From Rhinopithecus roxellana (Eukaryota > Chordata > Mammalia > Primates > Cercopithecidae): a stretch of DNA of 64,000 nucleotides. The notes beneath the pieces are model-generated. The model saw only the letters and a program-made list of their open reading frames with translations, was not told the origin of the DNA and ran no database searches. The stretch lies in assembly GCF_007565055.1 (NCBI RefSeq), contig NC_044549.1, forward strand, positions 66,430,882 through 66,494,881. Direction: 5' to 3'. This document shows positions 10,505 through 21,417 of this stretch, piece by piece; position 1 is the first letter of the stretch, and each line of letters begins with the position of its first letter. Made by a program: the position numbers and the translations under genes.

Positions 10505-10745
10505 ACAAACATTCACTGAACCCCCTACCTTATGCCAGAGGCTTTTGCATAATTATCTCCTTTAATTATCACAAGAAAACTTGGCAAGTGTCAGAGTTAT
10601 TGCCATGCTACAGAAGAAACATCGAGACTTAGAGAGGTGGGACAACTTTGTCGAGACCACACAGCTGGTAAGGGGCAGAAGAGACCTTAGGAGCCAGCTT
10701 TGTTCAGCCTGTCTGATGCTCTCTCGGTCTGCAGCTGTCAGGTTA
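10505..10745 (-). mobile_element. MIR SINE
   Basis: This is a reverse-complement MIR: CCTTATGCCAGAGGCTTTTGC, then TTAATTATCACAAG, CTACAGAAGAAACATCGAGAC, CCACACAGCTGGTAAGGGGCAG and GTTCAGCCTGTCTGATGCTC. The short ORF across 10581-10763 is a chance reading of this SINE. Confidence 0.75.
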
Positions 10746-11375
10746 AGAACACCCCGGGTCTGAGATGGTGATCAGCAGGCAGTCAGTGAATAGGCTCTGC
10801 TCACTATCAGGTGGTCATTAACCACATCGAGGGGCCAAAGCAGGGAGCTGGCAGCTTGGGAGCAGGGACATCACTTCTGACAGCAATGGGACGCAGAATA
10901 AATCAGTTATTGAACTAAAGAATAGAGAAAGAGAGAGAGAGAGAGCATGTAACAAAAATCTCCTCTTTTGTGATCTTAATAAGATAAATGTTTCATTGTT
11001 CTCACCTCTGATTGGGGCCTATTTTCAGCAACAAAAGAACTGCTTTGGAACTATGAATATTCTGCTGATTAGACAAACTAGGTTCATTAGAAAGATCAAA
11101 CAGAAAAGTTACATAGAAAACAGAATTTACCAGCATAGTTCAGACTCAGGGGCTTACCACGGTGTCATTTTCTCCATAAGTGGAGTCTTGAAACAGCAAA
11201 GAATTCTTTTCTGTCATCACCCCTCATGTTTTCTAAACTAGAAACTGGAAATATGTTGCTGTAATTGTGTTCATGGCATCTTTGTAATTTTCCAGGCCTT
11301 AAATGAGCCAGTCCGAAAGCAATACTGGTTTAGGCAAAATGAAGCTTAGCCTTCCAAGAATACATATTTGGTAAA
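10746..11375. other. Unassigned sequence with a short GA run
   Basis: A (GA)n run of about 16 bp lies near 10929-10944. An ORF of 81 codons (10996-11241, plus) has no recognisable domain or codon pattern. I see nothing else that I can name. Confidence 0.5.
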
Positions 11376-11628
11376 GGCTGAACTGATGTTAATAGCTAAT
11401 ATTTATTGAGTGCTATTTGTCTGACGGTTACATGCAGTATTTCATTAAATCCTAATTCATTTTAAGAGAGCAACACTGTGATTATCCCTACTTTAACAAA
11501 AAGGAAGCTGAGGCTCAGAAAGTTTACGTAATTTGTTCTAAGTCATAGAACTCACCTGAGTGAGGATTGTCACCACTGACTCTTACTCAAGAGCTTTGAC
11601 GCATAACCATTACACCATGTTGTCTTCC
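11376..11628 (-). mobile_element. MIR SINE, nearly full length
   Basis: It runs from AGCTAATATTTATTGAGTGC to ATAACCATTACACCATGTTG, spanning the whole MIR in reverse complement. AAAAAGGAAGCTGAGGCTCAGAAAG matches the core. The last part is derived from the tRNA-like head of the SINE. Confidence 0.8.
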
Positions 11629-12404
11629 TTAGAGAACATCTTGTTATCATGAAAAAAGTTATTTTCTTTCTCTGGCCCATTAAAACCATACAAAAATCTA
11701 TATCAACAGCATTTGCAATAACCTGGATACTTTTACCCTTTCATTCTTTCACTAGCAAAAAATTGGTACCAACTGTAAGCCCATGTGTTTATGCAGGCAG
11801 TTGGTACCTGCTCACCTCATTTTACTGTTTGCTTTCACTTGAAGAAAGGAAGATAACTGAGAGCAACCTTTACTGCTAAATTGGATTTTTGTCATCAGGT
11901 ATGGTTTGGTTCAATTGTATCTTAGGAGAAATAATACACATTTTGGGTTTAGTTTTATAGAATCTATTTTCTGTAACCTTAGAAGTCTTAAATTTTATCT
12001 AGGAAAGCATTGTATTCAACACTTTCAACTTGCATGTAACCTGCTAGGGGGAAAAAAAGGCTAATTTAAGAAGATCTTTCTAATCTCGTCTTCCAACCTT
12101 CACAGTGAACATACCCATCTGAAATTTAAATTTTTTGTCATCTTGAACTTTGCATAAAACTTCTAAAAATGTTCTTATCTATGAACTGCGGGAACCTGAA
12201 GAATAATTTTGTCTCCAAAATAATTACTGGAGCACTTCCATGTTCTTTGTGTTGTCGAGAAATTTTGCCTTTTTTTTTTTTTTTAAGTATGAAGCTTAAA
12301 AAAAAAAATCTTCGTTTAAGGCCCTAAATATCATGCATATGGTATTCGATGAACAAGAGTTTGGGGAAAACCATTTATTATTAGTATTATGTTATTGTTA
12401 ACAA
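11629..12404. other. Unassigned sequence containing an oligo(T)/oligo(A) hairpin
   Basis: At 12274-12287 and 12295-12308 there are perfect 14-bp inverted arms (T11-AAG against CTT-A11) around a 7-base loop. The rest has no named repeat or supported gene. Confidence 0.5.
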
Positions 12405-12422
12405 CATGCAGTTTATATTTTA

Positions 12423-12746
12423 TTATAATTTTTTAATTTAACTTTTATTTTAAGTTCAGGAGCATTATTATTATTTTAAAACAGGTTTGTTTTACAGGTT
12501 AACATATGTCATGGGGTTTTGTTGTACCAATTATTTTGCCAACCAGATATTAAGCCTAATACCCATTAGTTATTTTTCCTGATCTTCTCCCTCCTCCCAC
12601 TTTCTAGCCTCTGATAGGCCCCAGTATGTGTTGTTCCCCTTTGTGTGTCCATGTGTTCTCATTATTTAGCTCCCACTAATAAGTGAGAACACGTGGTATT
12701 TGGTTTCTTGTTCCTGTATCAGTTTGCTAAGGATAAGGGCCTCTAG
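12423..12746 (-). mobile_element. Very short 5'-truncated L1 (3' end only)
   Basis: This is a reverse-complement L1 3'UTR of primate type: TTAACTTTTATTTTAAGTTCAGG, GTTTGTTTTACAGG, CCTAATACCCATTAGTTATTTTTCC, then GTGTCCATGTGTTCTCATTATTTAGC. It ends just inside ORF2. The flanks CATGCAGTTTATATTTTA (12405-12422) and CATGCAGCTTATATTTTA (12747-12764) are an 18-bp target duplication with one mismatch. The sequence resembles L1PB or older L1PA. Confidence 0.85.
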
Positions 12747-12764
12747 CATGCAGCTTATATTTTA

Positions 12765-13289
12765 AAGAAAACTGATGAGTTGGCCCCAGTTGTGGAATGA
12801 AGAGTTTTCAGCTTGTGTTGGGAACCAAAAAGGCTGTCAAGTGTAGTTCAAACGTTAAAACAAGGCAGGGTAATAGAACATTTTACTGATGGCTTACTAG
12901 TTTCTAGTAAAAATGAAACTCATCCCCTAACTGTGGAAATTCAACATAACTGTGGAGTCTCATAAAATTATACTGTGAGCTATTACGACAAACCCAAAAG
13001 GAAAAAAATTGCAATTTAAGAAACATATTCTGAATGTACTTTTTAAGAAAAATCTAAATTCTTTAAAAATAGTGTGACAATCTGCAGAAGGAATTATGGT
13101 AGATTCTCCTAGTAATAGAAAATAGTATTTCTATGATTAGATAACAAACAGTTTTGTGGATTTGTATTATCCATCTCAAGAATTTTTATAAAAGCCTGGT
13201 TTTCTTTTGCTTTTTAAAAATGTCCTATCCTGACTGACCCTCTTAAGGTCAGACTTGAAGACAAGCTTCTTACCTGATACTCCTTAAGT
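12765..13289. other. Unassigned AT-rich sequence
   Basis: Low-GC sequence with no recognised repeat, RNA or ORF of note. Confidence 0.5.
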
Positions 13290-13380
13290 GTCTAAAACAG
13301 TGTTTATAAACTTTCATCTACAGGTGAATCACCTCAGGGTACTGCTAAAATGCAAATTCTGATTTGAGTGAGATGGGGCC
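13290..13380. mobile_element. MER5A-like hAT-Charlie fragment
   Basis: AACAGTGTTTATAAACTTTC, GGTGAATCACCTCAGGGTACTG and AAATGCAAATTCTGATTTGAG follow one half of MER5A. The other half is missing. Confidence 0.6.
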
Positions 13381-13439
13381 TGTTCGCCTGGGATGCCCTC
13401 ACTGCTGGTGGGCAGACTTCACTTTGTGTGGCAATGCAA

Positions 13440-14840
13440 GGGAGCCCTGACAATTCCAGCCTTGCCTTCCCTCTCTGTTCCCACTCAATCCATCCACAAA
13501 CCTATTGGCTCTGCCCTCAAAATCTATCCAGAATAAAATCACTTCTCACCCAACTGCATAGATAAGCCCTTAGGCCAAGCCACCATCATTCCCTTCCTAA
13601 TCTCTGCCCTGGCTTCCTAAATGATATCTGTCATTGACTCTTGGCCTTGAAGAATATTTTTCACACAAACAGCAGAGAGATCTTTCTCCAAACATAAATT
13701 AAATCAAATCTATTCCTTATTATTTCCTAATTGTTTCCCAGCCCATTAATACCCAAATCTAAACTGTTTGCCATCAATAAGACCCTCCCTTATCTGACCC
13801 TGTTTCCTGTTACACCTTGTCTGCTACTTTTCTCTGTTTTTCACTCCATTTCAGCCAGACCAGCTGACATGTTATTCCTTTAAAACGCCATGTGCATTCT
13901 TACCTTAGGGCCTTCATATTTGCTATTCCTTCTTTCTGGAAAGTACATTATCTAAATCTTTAAATGACTCCTTACCTTATTCAGGTCTCTATTCTAATAC
14001 CTGCTCTCGAAATAAACCTCCCCATACCTCCCCATACCCTGTTTACAATACTGCTCCAGTTATGATGGATGTGTAGCTGCAAAATGTAGTGGTTTAACAC
14101 AAAAATATTTATTTTGCTTTTCAATTTGTAGTCTGGGCAGGGCTTGGTGGGAACAGCCCTTTTCTGCTCCACTCAACTTTGGCTGAGGAAGGTGGCTAAA
14201 TGGCTGGGGACTGGAATCATCTGAAGGCTCACTCACCCACAAGCCTGACACCTGGACTGAGAAGACTCAATATCTGGGGCTCCTCAGGCATCTGTCTGTG
14301 TCTCTATTTGGCATCACACATGGTCTCTTTATCATAGTTGCTTCAGGTTAGCCAGACTCTGGGATCACAGGTGGAGAGGCAGAGAGGGAGGGAGAAAGAG
14401 ACACAGAAAGAAAAAGAGAGAGAGCACTAGGTGGAAGCCAAATGGCCATTTGTGACTCAGCTTTGGAAGTTACTCATACACAGTTATCACCTCTGCTTTC
14501 TTCTTGCCTGCCAAATTCTATTAGTTGGAGGCAAGTCACTAAGGATGGCCCACATTCAAGGAAAAAGGAATTAAATTCCGCCTTTTGGAGGACGAATGCC
14601 AAAGAATTTGAAAACATTTTGCAAAACCCACCACATGATCCAGCTGCTCAACCAAGATTCTGCCTTATTTTTCTTCCTAGTGCTGGTCACATAGATCTCT
14701 TGTCTGTTCCTCTTACTAGAAATGTAAGCCCCATGAGAGGAGGGACTTGGTCTTCTTTACTGCTGCTTCACCAGTAACTCAAAACAGCTGGGCGAAGAGT
14801 AGACATTCACAAGTACTGGTTGGGTCAATTTATTTATTTA
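13440..14840 (+). mobile_element. L2 LINE 3' region, split by an MLT1 LTR
   Basis: The left piece, to about 14049, shows the L2 order: CTCAATCCATCCACAAACC, AGCCACCATCATTCCC, CCCTTATCTGACCCTG, GGGCCTTCATATTTGCTATTCC, then TTCAGGTCTCTATTC. After the LTR it resumes at 14636 and ends with ACTAGAAATGTAAGCCCCATGAGAGG, AGTAGACATTCACAAGTACTGG, the L2 terminal part. Both parts are on the plus strand in consensus order, so the MLT1 inserted into a pre-existing L2. L2 proteins are not recoverable from this copy. Confidence 0.7.
14050..14635 (-). mobile_element. MLT1-type (ERVL-MaLR) solo LTR
   Basis: The reverse-complement LTR shows GATGTGTAGCTGCAAAATGTAGTGG, GGAATCATCTGAAGGCTC, TTCTATTAGTTGGAGGCAAGTCACTAAGG, CCCACATTCAAGGAAAAAGG, CCAAAGAATTTG and a terminal CCACCACA. 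A purine-rich stretch (14375-14428) is internal. It is nearly full length and nested in L2. Confidence 0.7.
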
Positions 14841-14977
14841 ATAAACTTGTTTTCTCTGCAGAACTCAGTTCAATTCCTGCTTAATACCATTACTAATGAA
14901 TTAATATATGAAATCTTCTTAGAATAGTGCAGGGCCCCATGGTCTATGCTCAGTTAATTCTAGGAATTGTCCCTAAT

Positions 14978-15176
14978 AAGAGCTAACATTGACAGTGTGC
15001 TTAGTACCCACTGAACTCTTCATATGGGTTACTTTATTTAATCTCCCAGGAAATCCATGAGATGATACTATGATTACACCCTGACTTCACATAGCTACTT
15101 AGTGACTGGAATTCAAAACCAATCCTGTCTAATTCCAAAGTACAAGCTCTCAATCTTCCTCTATGGTGCATTATGA
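14978..15176 (-). mobile_element. MIR SINE
   Basis: A reverse-complement MIR with GAGCTAACATTGACAGTGTGC, TTACTTTATTTAATCTCCC, ACATAGCTACTTAGTGACTGG and CCTGTCTAATTCCAAAG. It is head-to-head with the next MIR. Confidence 0.75.
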
Positions 15177-15195
15177 TCATTTATATGGGCAAGGT

Positions 15196-15386
15196 GGAAA
15201 GTAAGTGATTTTGGATTAAGACACAGAATCTTATCCTGGCTCTTCTATTTCACCTCTTTTAGCCTCAGTTTTCCCATTTGTAGAATGGGGATGATAATGA
15301 TATCTACCTGAGAGGGATACTGTACAGTTCAAATGAGCTACATGTGTGAGTGACTTGCCAATAATATAGTGCTAAATGAATATGTT
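15196..15386 (+). mobile_element. MIR SINE
   Basis: A sense MIR: TTTGGATTAAGACACAGAATC, TTTTAGCCTCAGTTTTCCCATTTGTAGAATGGGG, TACCTGAGAGGGATACTG, ending near GCTAAATGAATATG. It is the inverted partner of the MIR about 20 bp upstream. Confidence 0.78.
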
Positions 15387-15394
15387 AAAATAAT

Positions 15395-15740
15395 TAGTTA
15401 AGAGGCCAATAGGCTGAGGCAGCTCCAGCACTCTGGGTTCTATGTAAGCAAATTGAAACCTGATTCACTAGAAATAATAAAACAAAACTTAAGCTTAACC
15501 AGTCAGAAACTGCCAAATAAGCTTTCTATAGGAACTTTCCACTTGAATGATTCAAATAAGGCCACTGTTCCACTTCAACCAGTCAAATATTTTCTTTGCC
15601 TTGCTTCCACATTCACCCTGTAAAAGCTTGTAACTCATACACCTGTTGGTGGAACCCCCAACCACCTGTGGTCTGGAATTGCCTGATTTATAAATTTCTG
15701 TTAGCTCAAAGAAACTGTTTATATTTTAAAGTGCTTCAGT
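15395..15740 (+). mobile_element. Possible old LTR, family not assigned
   Basis: GAGGCAGCTCCAGCACTCTG, AACCAGTCAGAAACTGCCAAATAAGC, CACCCTGTAAAAGCTTG and CTGGAATTGCCTGATTTATAAATTTC have the style of an endogenous-retrovirus LTR. No TG/CA ends or target duplication can be fixed, and the family name is unknown to me. Confidence 0.35.
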
Positions 15741-16684
15741 TTATCTTTTAACAGTAAAATATAATCCTTAAAATTTTACTATGTATTCTAATCATTGCTA
15801 TAGAAATCTGTATGCATAATTTATTCTAATTTTAAGTTTTTGGTTCCTAGTATAAGATTGACTGTACTGGTCTATTTCACAGTATCTTAGACAGAACAAG
15901 ATTTTGGTAATCATTTCAGGAATTAATGAGTAGTTCCAACACTCATAGTGTGAAAAGTGCCCCTAAAATTAAGAAAAAATGCATATTCTTTATATTTATT
16001 TGAAACAAATTACCTCAAATTCTTTCAGAAGTGAATAGGGTAACTGTTAAAAAATAGAAAAAAAAATTGTCTTACTATGCATGGAATCATGAAAGTGTGA
16101 AGATGGGAAAGAACAGAGGCATAGTTCAAAATCCTGATAAACCACTTAATAGAAAGGACAACCTCCTAAATGTTTTTATTTTAAACTTTCACTTCCTCAC
16201 ATGTAAAATGAATGTGGTACTAACCTCATATGTTGGATTAAATGGTATAATGTAAATAGAAGTACTTTGCAATATGTAAGTTATTGCGTACATATAAGGC
16301 ATCATCATCTATTCCTTTTAAGTCTAGGCTAATTTCTACTGATCTTAGAAAATGAATATTACCCTGGTGATTCTTAGAAGAAGTAACTAAACATCACTTT
16401 AGAAATTTTTGAAAACATGTATTTTAAAATTATAAAAATGAACTCGTGAAGTTTATTAATGGAGCAAATACTTTTGCTTTTCATTGTAAAGAAAATGGTT
16501 CTGATAGGAATATATTGCCCACAAGTGCTGTAATGGAGGCCTTGCAAATCCTTGATAATTTATTCTTTCTTAAGTGTGCCAGGTGAAAATAGGGCATGCC
16601 CTGAGATGAATCCTGTAAATATCCTCCCAAGTATCATCCTCCAGCTGATTCCCACTCACAGATATTTGATTTTGTTTGGGATAA
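15741..16684. other. Unassigned AT-rich sequence with a MIR-like segment
   Basis: Positions 16178-16320 (CACTTCCTCACATGTAAAATG, CTAACCTCATATGTTGGATTAAATGG) look like the sense MIR core and 3' part. The remainder is AT-rich and unassigned. The 62-codon ORF at 16067-16255 overlaps the MIR and is not a gene. Confidence 0.5.
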
Positions 16685-17032
16685 TGTCTTAGTTTGGGCT
16701 GTTATAACAAATTACCATAGACTGGGTGGCTTAAACAGTAAACATCTATTTCTCAGTCAGGAGGCTGGAAAGTCTAACATCAAGGGACTGGCAGATCCGG
16801 TGTCTGGTGAGGGATGCTTCCTGTTTTGTAAATGGCCGTCTTCTCATTGTATCCTCACATGACAGAGAGTAGAGAGAGCAAGAGCAAGCTCTGGTGTCTT
16901 CTTTTAGGAGGGTTCTGTTCTCATGGCCTAATCACTTCTCAAAGGCCCTACCTCCTAATACAATCATATTGTGGGGTATGATTTCAAACTATGAATTTGG
17001 GGGATGAGAATACAAATATTCCGACCACAGCA
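16685..17032 (-). mobile_element. MLT1-type (ERVL-MaLR) solo LTR
   Basis: The reverse-complement LTR begins TGTCTTAGTTTGGGCTG and ends in a CCACAGCA-type terminus, keeping TG/CA ends. AGACTGGGTGGCTTAAACAG, GATCCGGTGTCTGGTGAGGG, TGGCCGTCTTCTCATTG, CCTCACATGACAG, TCTCAAAGGCCCTACCTCC and GAATTTGGGGGATG are in family order. No 5-bp target duplication is evident. Confidence 0.82.
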
Positions 17033-17164
17033 TGATCAGCCCCGAGGGCCAATACATGATGCATTTTCATTAATGGTGCATATCATATTTTTCTTTGCAA
17101 AACACTTGTTTTCCTAGTCATGCATAGCTGGAATTAACCTTGTAATAAAATTTTCTTGATGAAG

Positions 17165-17503
17165 TATAAGTGGAGGTTTGCCAAGGGACTTCTGGGGAGG
17201 GGACACTTTCTGATAAGAACCACACTTAAGAAATCTCAATAGCTACACTCCTTTCCATTCCTTCCTTGTTGAGACATAAATAACTCTCTAACATTTGTAA
17301 CCATGAGGAATAGACTAAGAAAATAGAAATATCTCTTTATGTAATGGAATCCTGATGTAATTGAGCCTTTCAATAACCCTTGTACTGTCTACCTACCTAC
17401 TTACTATCTTAAGCAAATAATAAAAATTCTATGATCAAGGCCACTTTAGTCATTTGGTTGCTGTTGTGGTTACTTGGAGATGACTGCATACTAACTGATA
17501 TAT
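17165..17503 (+). mobile_element. Possible MLT1-like LTR, 3' part
   Basis: TGTAACCATGAGGAATAGAC, TAATGGAATCCTGATG, GAGCCTTTCAATAACCCTTGTACTGTC, then AAGGCCACTTTAGTCATTTGG and a terminal ACTAACTGATAT are laid out like a MaLR LTR 3' half. Divergence is high, so the call is tentative. Confidence 0.4.
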
Positions 17504-18029
17504 GCTATAGTATCTCTCTAGGAAAGAGTAACATAAAGCAAGGGATTTCTGTACTATGTTAAAATAGTCAGTTTGATTCTAGCAAAAGTTCAAATAAATA
17601 AAAACAAATAATCTCTATAACAAAAAATATTGCTCCATAATAATCTCTTATATGAAGACTCTGTGAGTCCCTAAATAACTTTAGAAATTAGAAATTCTAA
17701 TTTCTCTGAGATTTTCTTCACTCTTGGCCAGACAAGCAGCATCCCAGAGAACTTCTTTTTCTAATTAAAATATGAATAAAATTTCACTGGTTAAGTATGG
17801 CATGACCCATTTATAAGAACAATGAAAATAACAATTTTCAGGTTACTGTTCATCGAACATACGGACTTACCAGTTTTGTACTCTGGTCAATGCTATTTAG
17901 AAATTCCTTCTTTTTGAAAGGTTTTCCTCCTTCAAGTTCTGTGAAGGGAATGAAAGTTCAAGGCATCTAGATTTAAGAGAGTTAAAAATCGGATGGCAAA
18001 GTGACCCCAAAAAAGTTAAAAACAAGAAG
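17504..18029. other. Unassigned AT-rich sequence
   Basis: No recognised repeat, RNA or ORF. Confidence 0.5.
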
Positions 18030-18142
18030 AGATGGGGTTTCACTGTGTTAGCCAGGATGGTCTCGATCTCCTGACCTTGTGATCCGCCTGCCTCGGCCTC
18101 CCAAATTTCTGGGATTACAGGTGTGAGCCACCGCACCCAGCC
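18030..18142 (-). mobile_element. Alu fragment (left-arm 5' part only)
   Basis: In reverse complement it covers only the first 115 or so bases of an Alu (GATGGGGTTTCACTGTG to CCACCGCACCCAGCC). Both the right arm and the A tail are missing. This is a 3'-deleted Alu rather than an ordinary 5' truncation, so a deletion or rearrangement followed its insertion. The sequence is young (S/Y-like). Confidence 0.85.
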
Positions 18143-18434
18143 ACAAGATGAAGATTTTGACAAGCCAAATTAGGGAGTTAGGCATCATCTTTCGTAGGAG
18201 CAATAATGAGAGACTGCATTATCTTATACAGGGAGAGATTTAATGCGATGAACACGTTAAAGGAACCATGCTGGCCTCAGGATAATGAATCATTTAGATG
18301 GGGCGAGATAGGGAAAGTGACCACTCAGTTGGTTGTTGTCATAATTTAGGCAAAAATAGTGATAACCTAAATGTGGTGCCAGAAAGTGAACTGGCAACAA
18401 GTGTAACAATTATAGGCATTAAAAAAAGGATATA

Positions 18435-18770
18435 CAATCATCCCTTGGTATCCATGGGGATTGGTTCCAGTAACCCTGCAGATAACAAAATCAAAGGATA
18501 CTCAAGTCCCTGACATAAAATGGTGTAGTTTTTGCCCATAATCTATCTATATCTCTTCATGTGTTTAAAATCATCTCTAGACTACTTATTATGCCTAATG
18601 CAATGTAAATGCTATGTAAATAGTTTATATACTCTATTTTTTAAATTTGCATTTTTATTGTTATATTGCTATTTTTTATTTTTATTTGTCATATATTCAC
18701 CTACAGTTGGTTGCATCTGCAAATGTGGAGCCAGTGGATACAGAATCTGCTGAAAATGGAGGGTTGACCA
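18435..18770 (+). mobile_element. MER2 (Tigger-derived) DNA transposon
   Basis: It begins CAATCATCCCTTGGTATCC and contains GGATACTCAAGTCCCTGACATAAAATGG, AATCATCTCTAGACTACTTATTATGCC and ATGTAAATGCTATGTAAATAG. It ends GTGGATACAGAATCTGC then GGAGGGTTGACCA, the degraded inverted terminal repeat. TA dinucleotides abut both ends, as expected for a Tc1/mariner-like element. The length of about 335 bp is near the family norm. It has no transposase. Confidence 0.85.
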
Positions 18771-18772
18771 TA

Positions 18773-19889
18773 TAAGCAAACAGACAGAAGTTTGTGCCAT
18801 ATTAAATATGGACATAGAGGGAGTGAGAATAGCTACAATGACAGAAACACCTGGATTTCTAGCTTCAGAAAACTAGACAGAAATCAGTGGTACTGTTCAC
18901 TGGGATGGCTTAACTAGGCCAAATGCTGCAGAGAAATAAAATAGAGAGGAAAAGGTATAGAAGGCCTCGGTATTTATGTTAAGAACATGGTCTATGTGGG
19001 GGAAGAGTAGAGGGGATGCCAGATGTTTGTGGCTTGAAGAGGGAGTAGACAGTAAGTTGATAAGTAAGTGGAGGCAGATACATCTTGAAGATGTAGAGAA
19101 AGAGAGGGGTAAACTGAAGGAAAATGGAAAGTTGAGGCTGAAAGAAAACTTTGGTTTGAATAGGAGAGAGCCAAGTAAGTTTCATGGATCCAGCCTTAAC
19201 AGTTGGTTATCTTCATTCTCTTCTCTTACACATCAAATACTAAAACAACCAAAAAACACCTTCTGTTATTTTCCTTTCTTTTAGACTCACACTGTGGCAT
19301 TGCAGACAATACAAGGAAAGATGGTTTAACTTTAGGAGAATTGAATCCCAGGGGCAGCACCGTGACTCAGAAACCAAAAGGGACCATTTCTTATTTGAAA
19401 TCAGCCATGCAATTCCACTTGTTTTACAATGACTCTAGCCACCTCTTCCTTAGTAGACACTTCCCGGTCTACTGCTTGTTACCTGGGTCCTTTCCCTTTT
19501 GACTACAGATCCTTCTGGAATCTCCAGTGTGAGACTTCCTTTTCCAGGGGCCTCCTCCTGTGTCTTCTTTACTTTGACACAAAACCAGTTCGGTTTTCGT
19601 TTCACTTTCTCTTGTTAAAGACAGATGCATTTCTAAAAATAAAAAGTCAAATACTTCATGTATAGAAATGTATATCAGCTTTGGAAGCTGATGGCATTTG
19701 TGGCAGTGATGGCTCTGTGTTCATTAAAAAAAAGTATTTCCTTTTCTTCCTGGTGATTAGCTGCCTGTCCAGCCTTTTGTGCAATTAAGAGAGATCATAT
19801 TATGCAATGCACACTGTGGACCGAAAAGCTGTGTGTTACCTCGCATGGTCATGTGTTTTCACGTATCCTTTTTTTTTTTCTCCTTTCAG
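18773..19889. other. Unassigned sequence
   Basis: The sequence from 18780-19200 is purine-rich and from 19400-19640 pyrimidine-rich. ORFs up to 102 codons (18976-19284, 19203-19502) have no recognisable domain and overlap ORFs on the other strand. A polypyrimidine tract ending TCTCCTTTCAG at 19889 resembles a splice acceptor, but I see no exon after it. Confidence 0.45.
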
Positions 19890-20080
19890 GTGGCTGTAAT
19901 GGCTTTAACCCCAACGCAGTATTTGGAAGCCACTTGTTGGAAGATTAAGGAGCCAGAAAGTAGAAAGAGCTCCTGTCTCTGATTCACCACCGGAGGGAGC
20001 ACTATCTATCAGACATTTTTATCAGCAGGAAATAAACTTCTATTGTGTTAAGCCTCTAAGAATCCAGGGTTTATCCATTA
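19890..20080 (+). mobile_element. MLT1-like LTR, 3' end
   Basis: GTGGCTGTAATGGCTTTAACC, TTGGAAGCCACTTGTTGGAAG, then GAAATAAACTTCTATTGTGTTAAGCC and CAGGGTTTATCCATT follow the 3' half of MaLR LTRs. The AATAAA lies at the position of the LTR polyadenylation signal. Confidence 0.5.
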
Positions 20081-20117
20081 AAAAACAACCCAAATACTAA
20101 CAAATAGATTATTCATT

Positions 20118-20275
20118 CATGATAGTAACATTTGCCATACGTGGACTTAATACCAAGCACTGTATAAGTAGTATATCATTTAATTATCCTATCAGCTGCT
20201 ACATGAAGTAGATATCATTCTCCTTATTTTATAGATAAGGAAGGAATCTATGTTTCACAGTGTTAAATAAACTGG
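20118..20275 (-). mobile_element. MIR SINE
   Basis: ACCAAGCACTGTATAAGTAG, TTTAATTATCCTATCAGCTGC, and TCCTTATTTTATAGATAAGG correspond to the MIR core in reverse complement. It is diverged and truncated. Confidence 0.65.
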
Positions 20276-21417
20276 TCCTGACAGCCCGTAATAACTTTTT
20301 AAAGGCTATTTAGAGTCTCAGAGTTTTTACCTAAAAGATTATTATAGAACAAAGCACAGGAAGGTTTGCTTGAGACTCATAGAGAAAGTAAGTTCCTCAT
20401 TCATTTTAAATCTGTATGTATAAAACACTTGGAGACAGTGTAATCAAAATATAATTATATATAGTGTTACAATTCATAATAGCATTTTAATTACCTGAAA
20501 AATTACATGTTCTAACATGTATATGCAAGGTCAAATTCTAAAGTATCTTTTAAAACAATAAAAAAGGAAAAGATTCCTTTTTCTAAAAATAAGTCCAAGT
20601 CATAGGAATACATCATCTAATAAAAACTTTCCAGATATAGCTTTTACTTGACATAACCTATTTAAAATGAGCAACTCAAAACCAACCTGGTTTGACCTAA
20701 GTGTATATGCTCAAGTATTGCACGCACGATCTTGAATATTCACATTACGGTTCATTGAAAAGGCAATGGGCTTTGCAACAAGATTGACAACAAAAGGAAA
20801 AATGATGAGGAAAATTGCCTTACTTATCTGCTACAGTACTCTTGATTGCCAAGTGTAATTTTACGGTTCATTATAAGAGAGGGAAAAGTTTGACCATTAA
20901 CTTGAGTACTTGCATATCCTATTGATACAAAGAATAAGTTGCTTGAAACACACTTGGTTCTTAATGAAGCCACTGTAACTTTATGTTTTTAAAGCATCAT
21001 CAGTTTTCATCAGTTTTACCCCTGCTGGAGTTTTATGCAGGTAAAATAGCTAAAGGTCATCAGACACTGTGGGACGTAAAACAACTATAGAAAAATGAAG
21101 ATGTTAAAATGACACGGGCGTGACATGAGCTATTTTCTGAGTTACCACTTGACATAGTATGATATTTGACTGGGTAATTGAGGTAAATAGCGTTGCTGTT
21201 GCAGATGTCATGATAGATCAGATAGGGGTCAGATAACATAACAAGTTTAATCATCCTTTAACACAGGGGAATGTTGTTCTAAATTTCTATGGGGAATGCA
21301 CCCATTTAAAATTGTATTCCTCCATTCTACTAAATATTCCTAAACTTTAGTTCCCTAAAGGGCACACCACTGTTCAAAACACTTTAATAGCTCCTCATTA
21401 TCTGGAACCGTGTTGTT
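20276..21417. other. Unassigned AT-rich sequence
   Basis: No repeat family is recognised, apart from a weak L2-like phrase at about 21370-21400 (CAAAACACTTTAATAGCTCCTCATT). No ORF here has support. Confidence 0.45.

Noticed and set aside
10031..10516. A 161-codon minus-strand frame, proline/serine-rich, as a candidate protein
   Set aside because: Most of it is the antisense of an Alu plus the G-rich tract. Such frames are common Alu artefacts.
11376..11628. tRNA-like A/B box words in MIR and Alu copies
   Set aside because: They are internal polymerase III promoter remnants of SINEs. No cloverleaf can be folded, so these are not tRNA genes.
19868..19982. Polypyrimidine tract ending in CAG followed by an open stretch, as a possible exon
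   Set aside because: The downstream sequence matches an MLT1-like LTR 3' half and has no donor site that I can support. An LTR-derived exon is possible only with transcript evidence.
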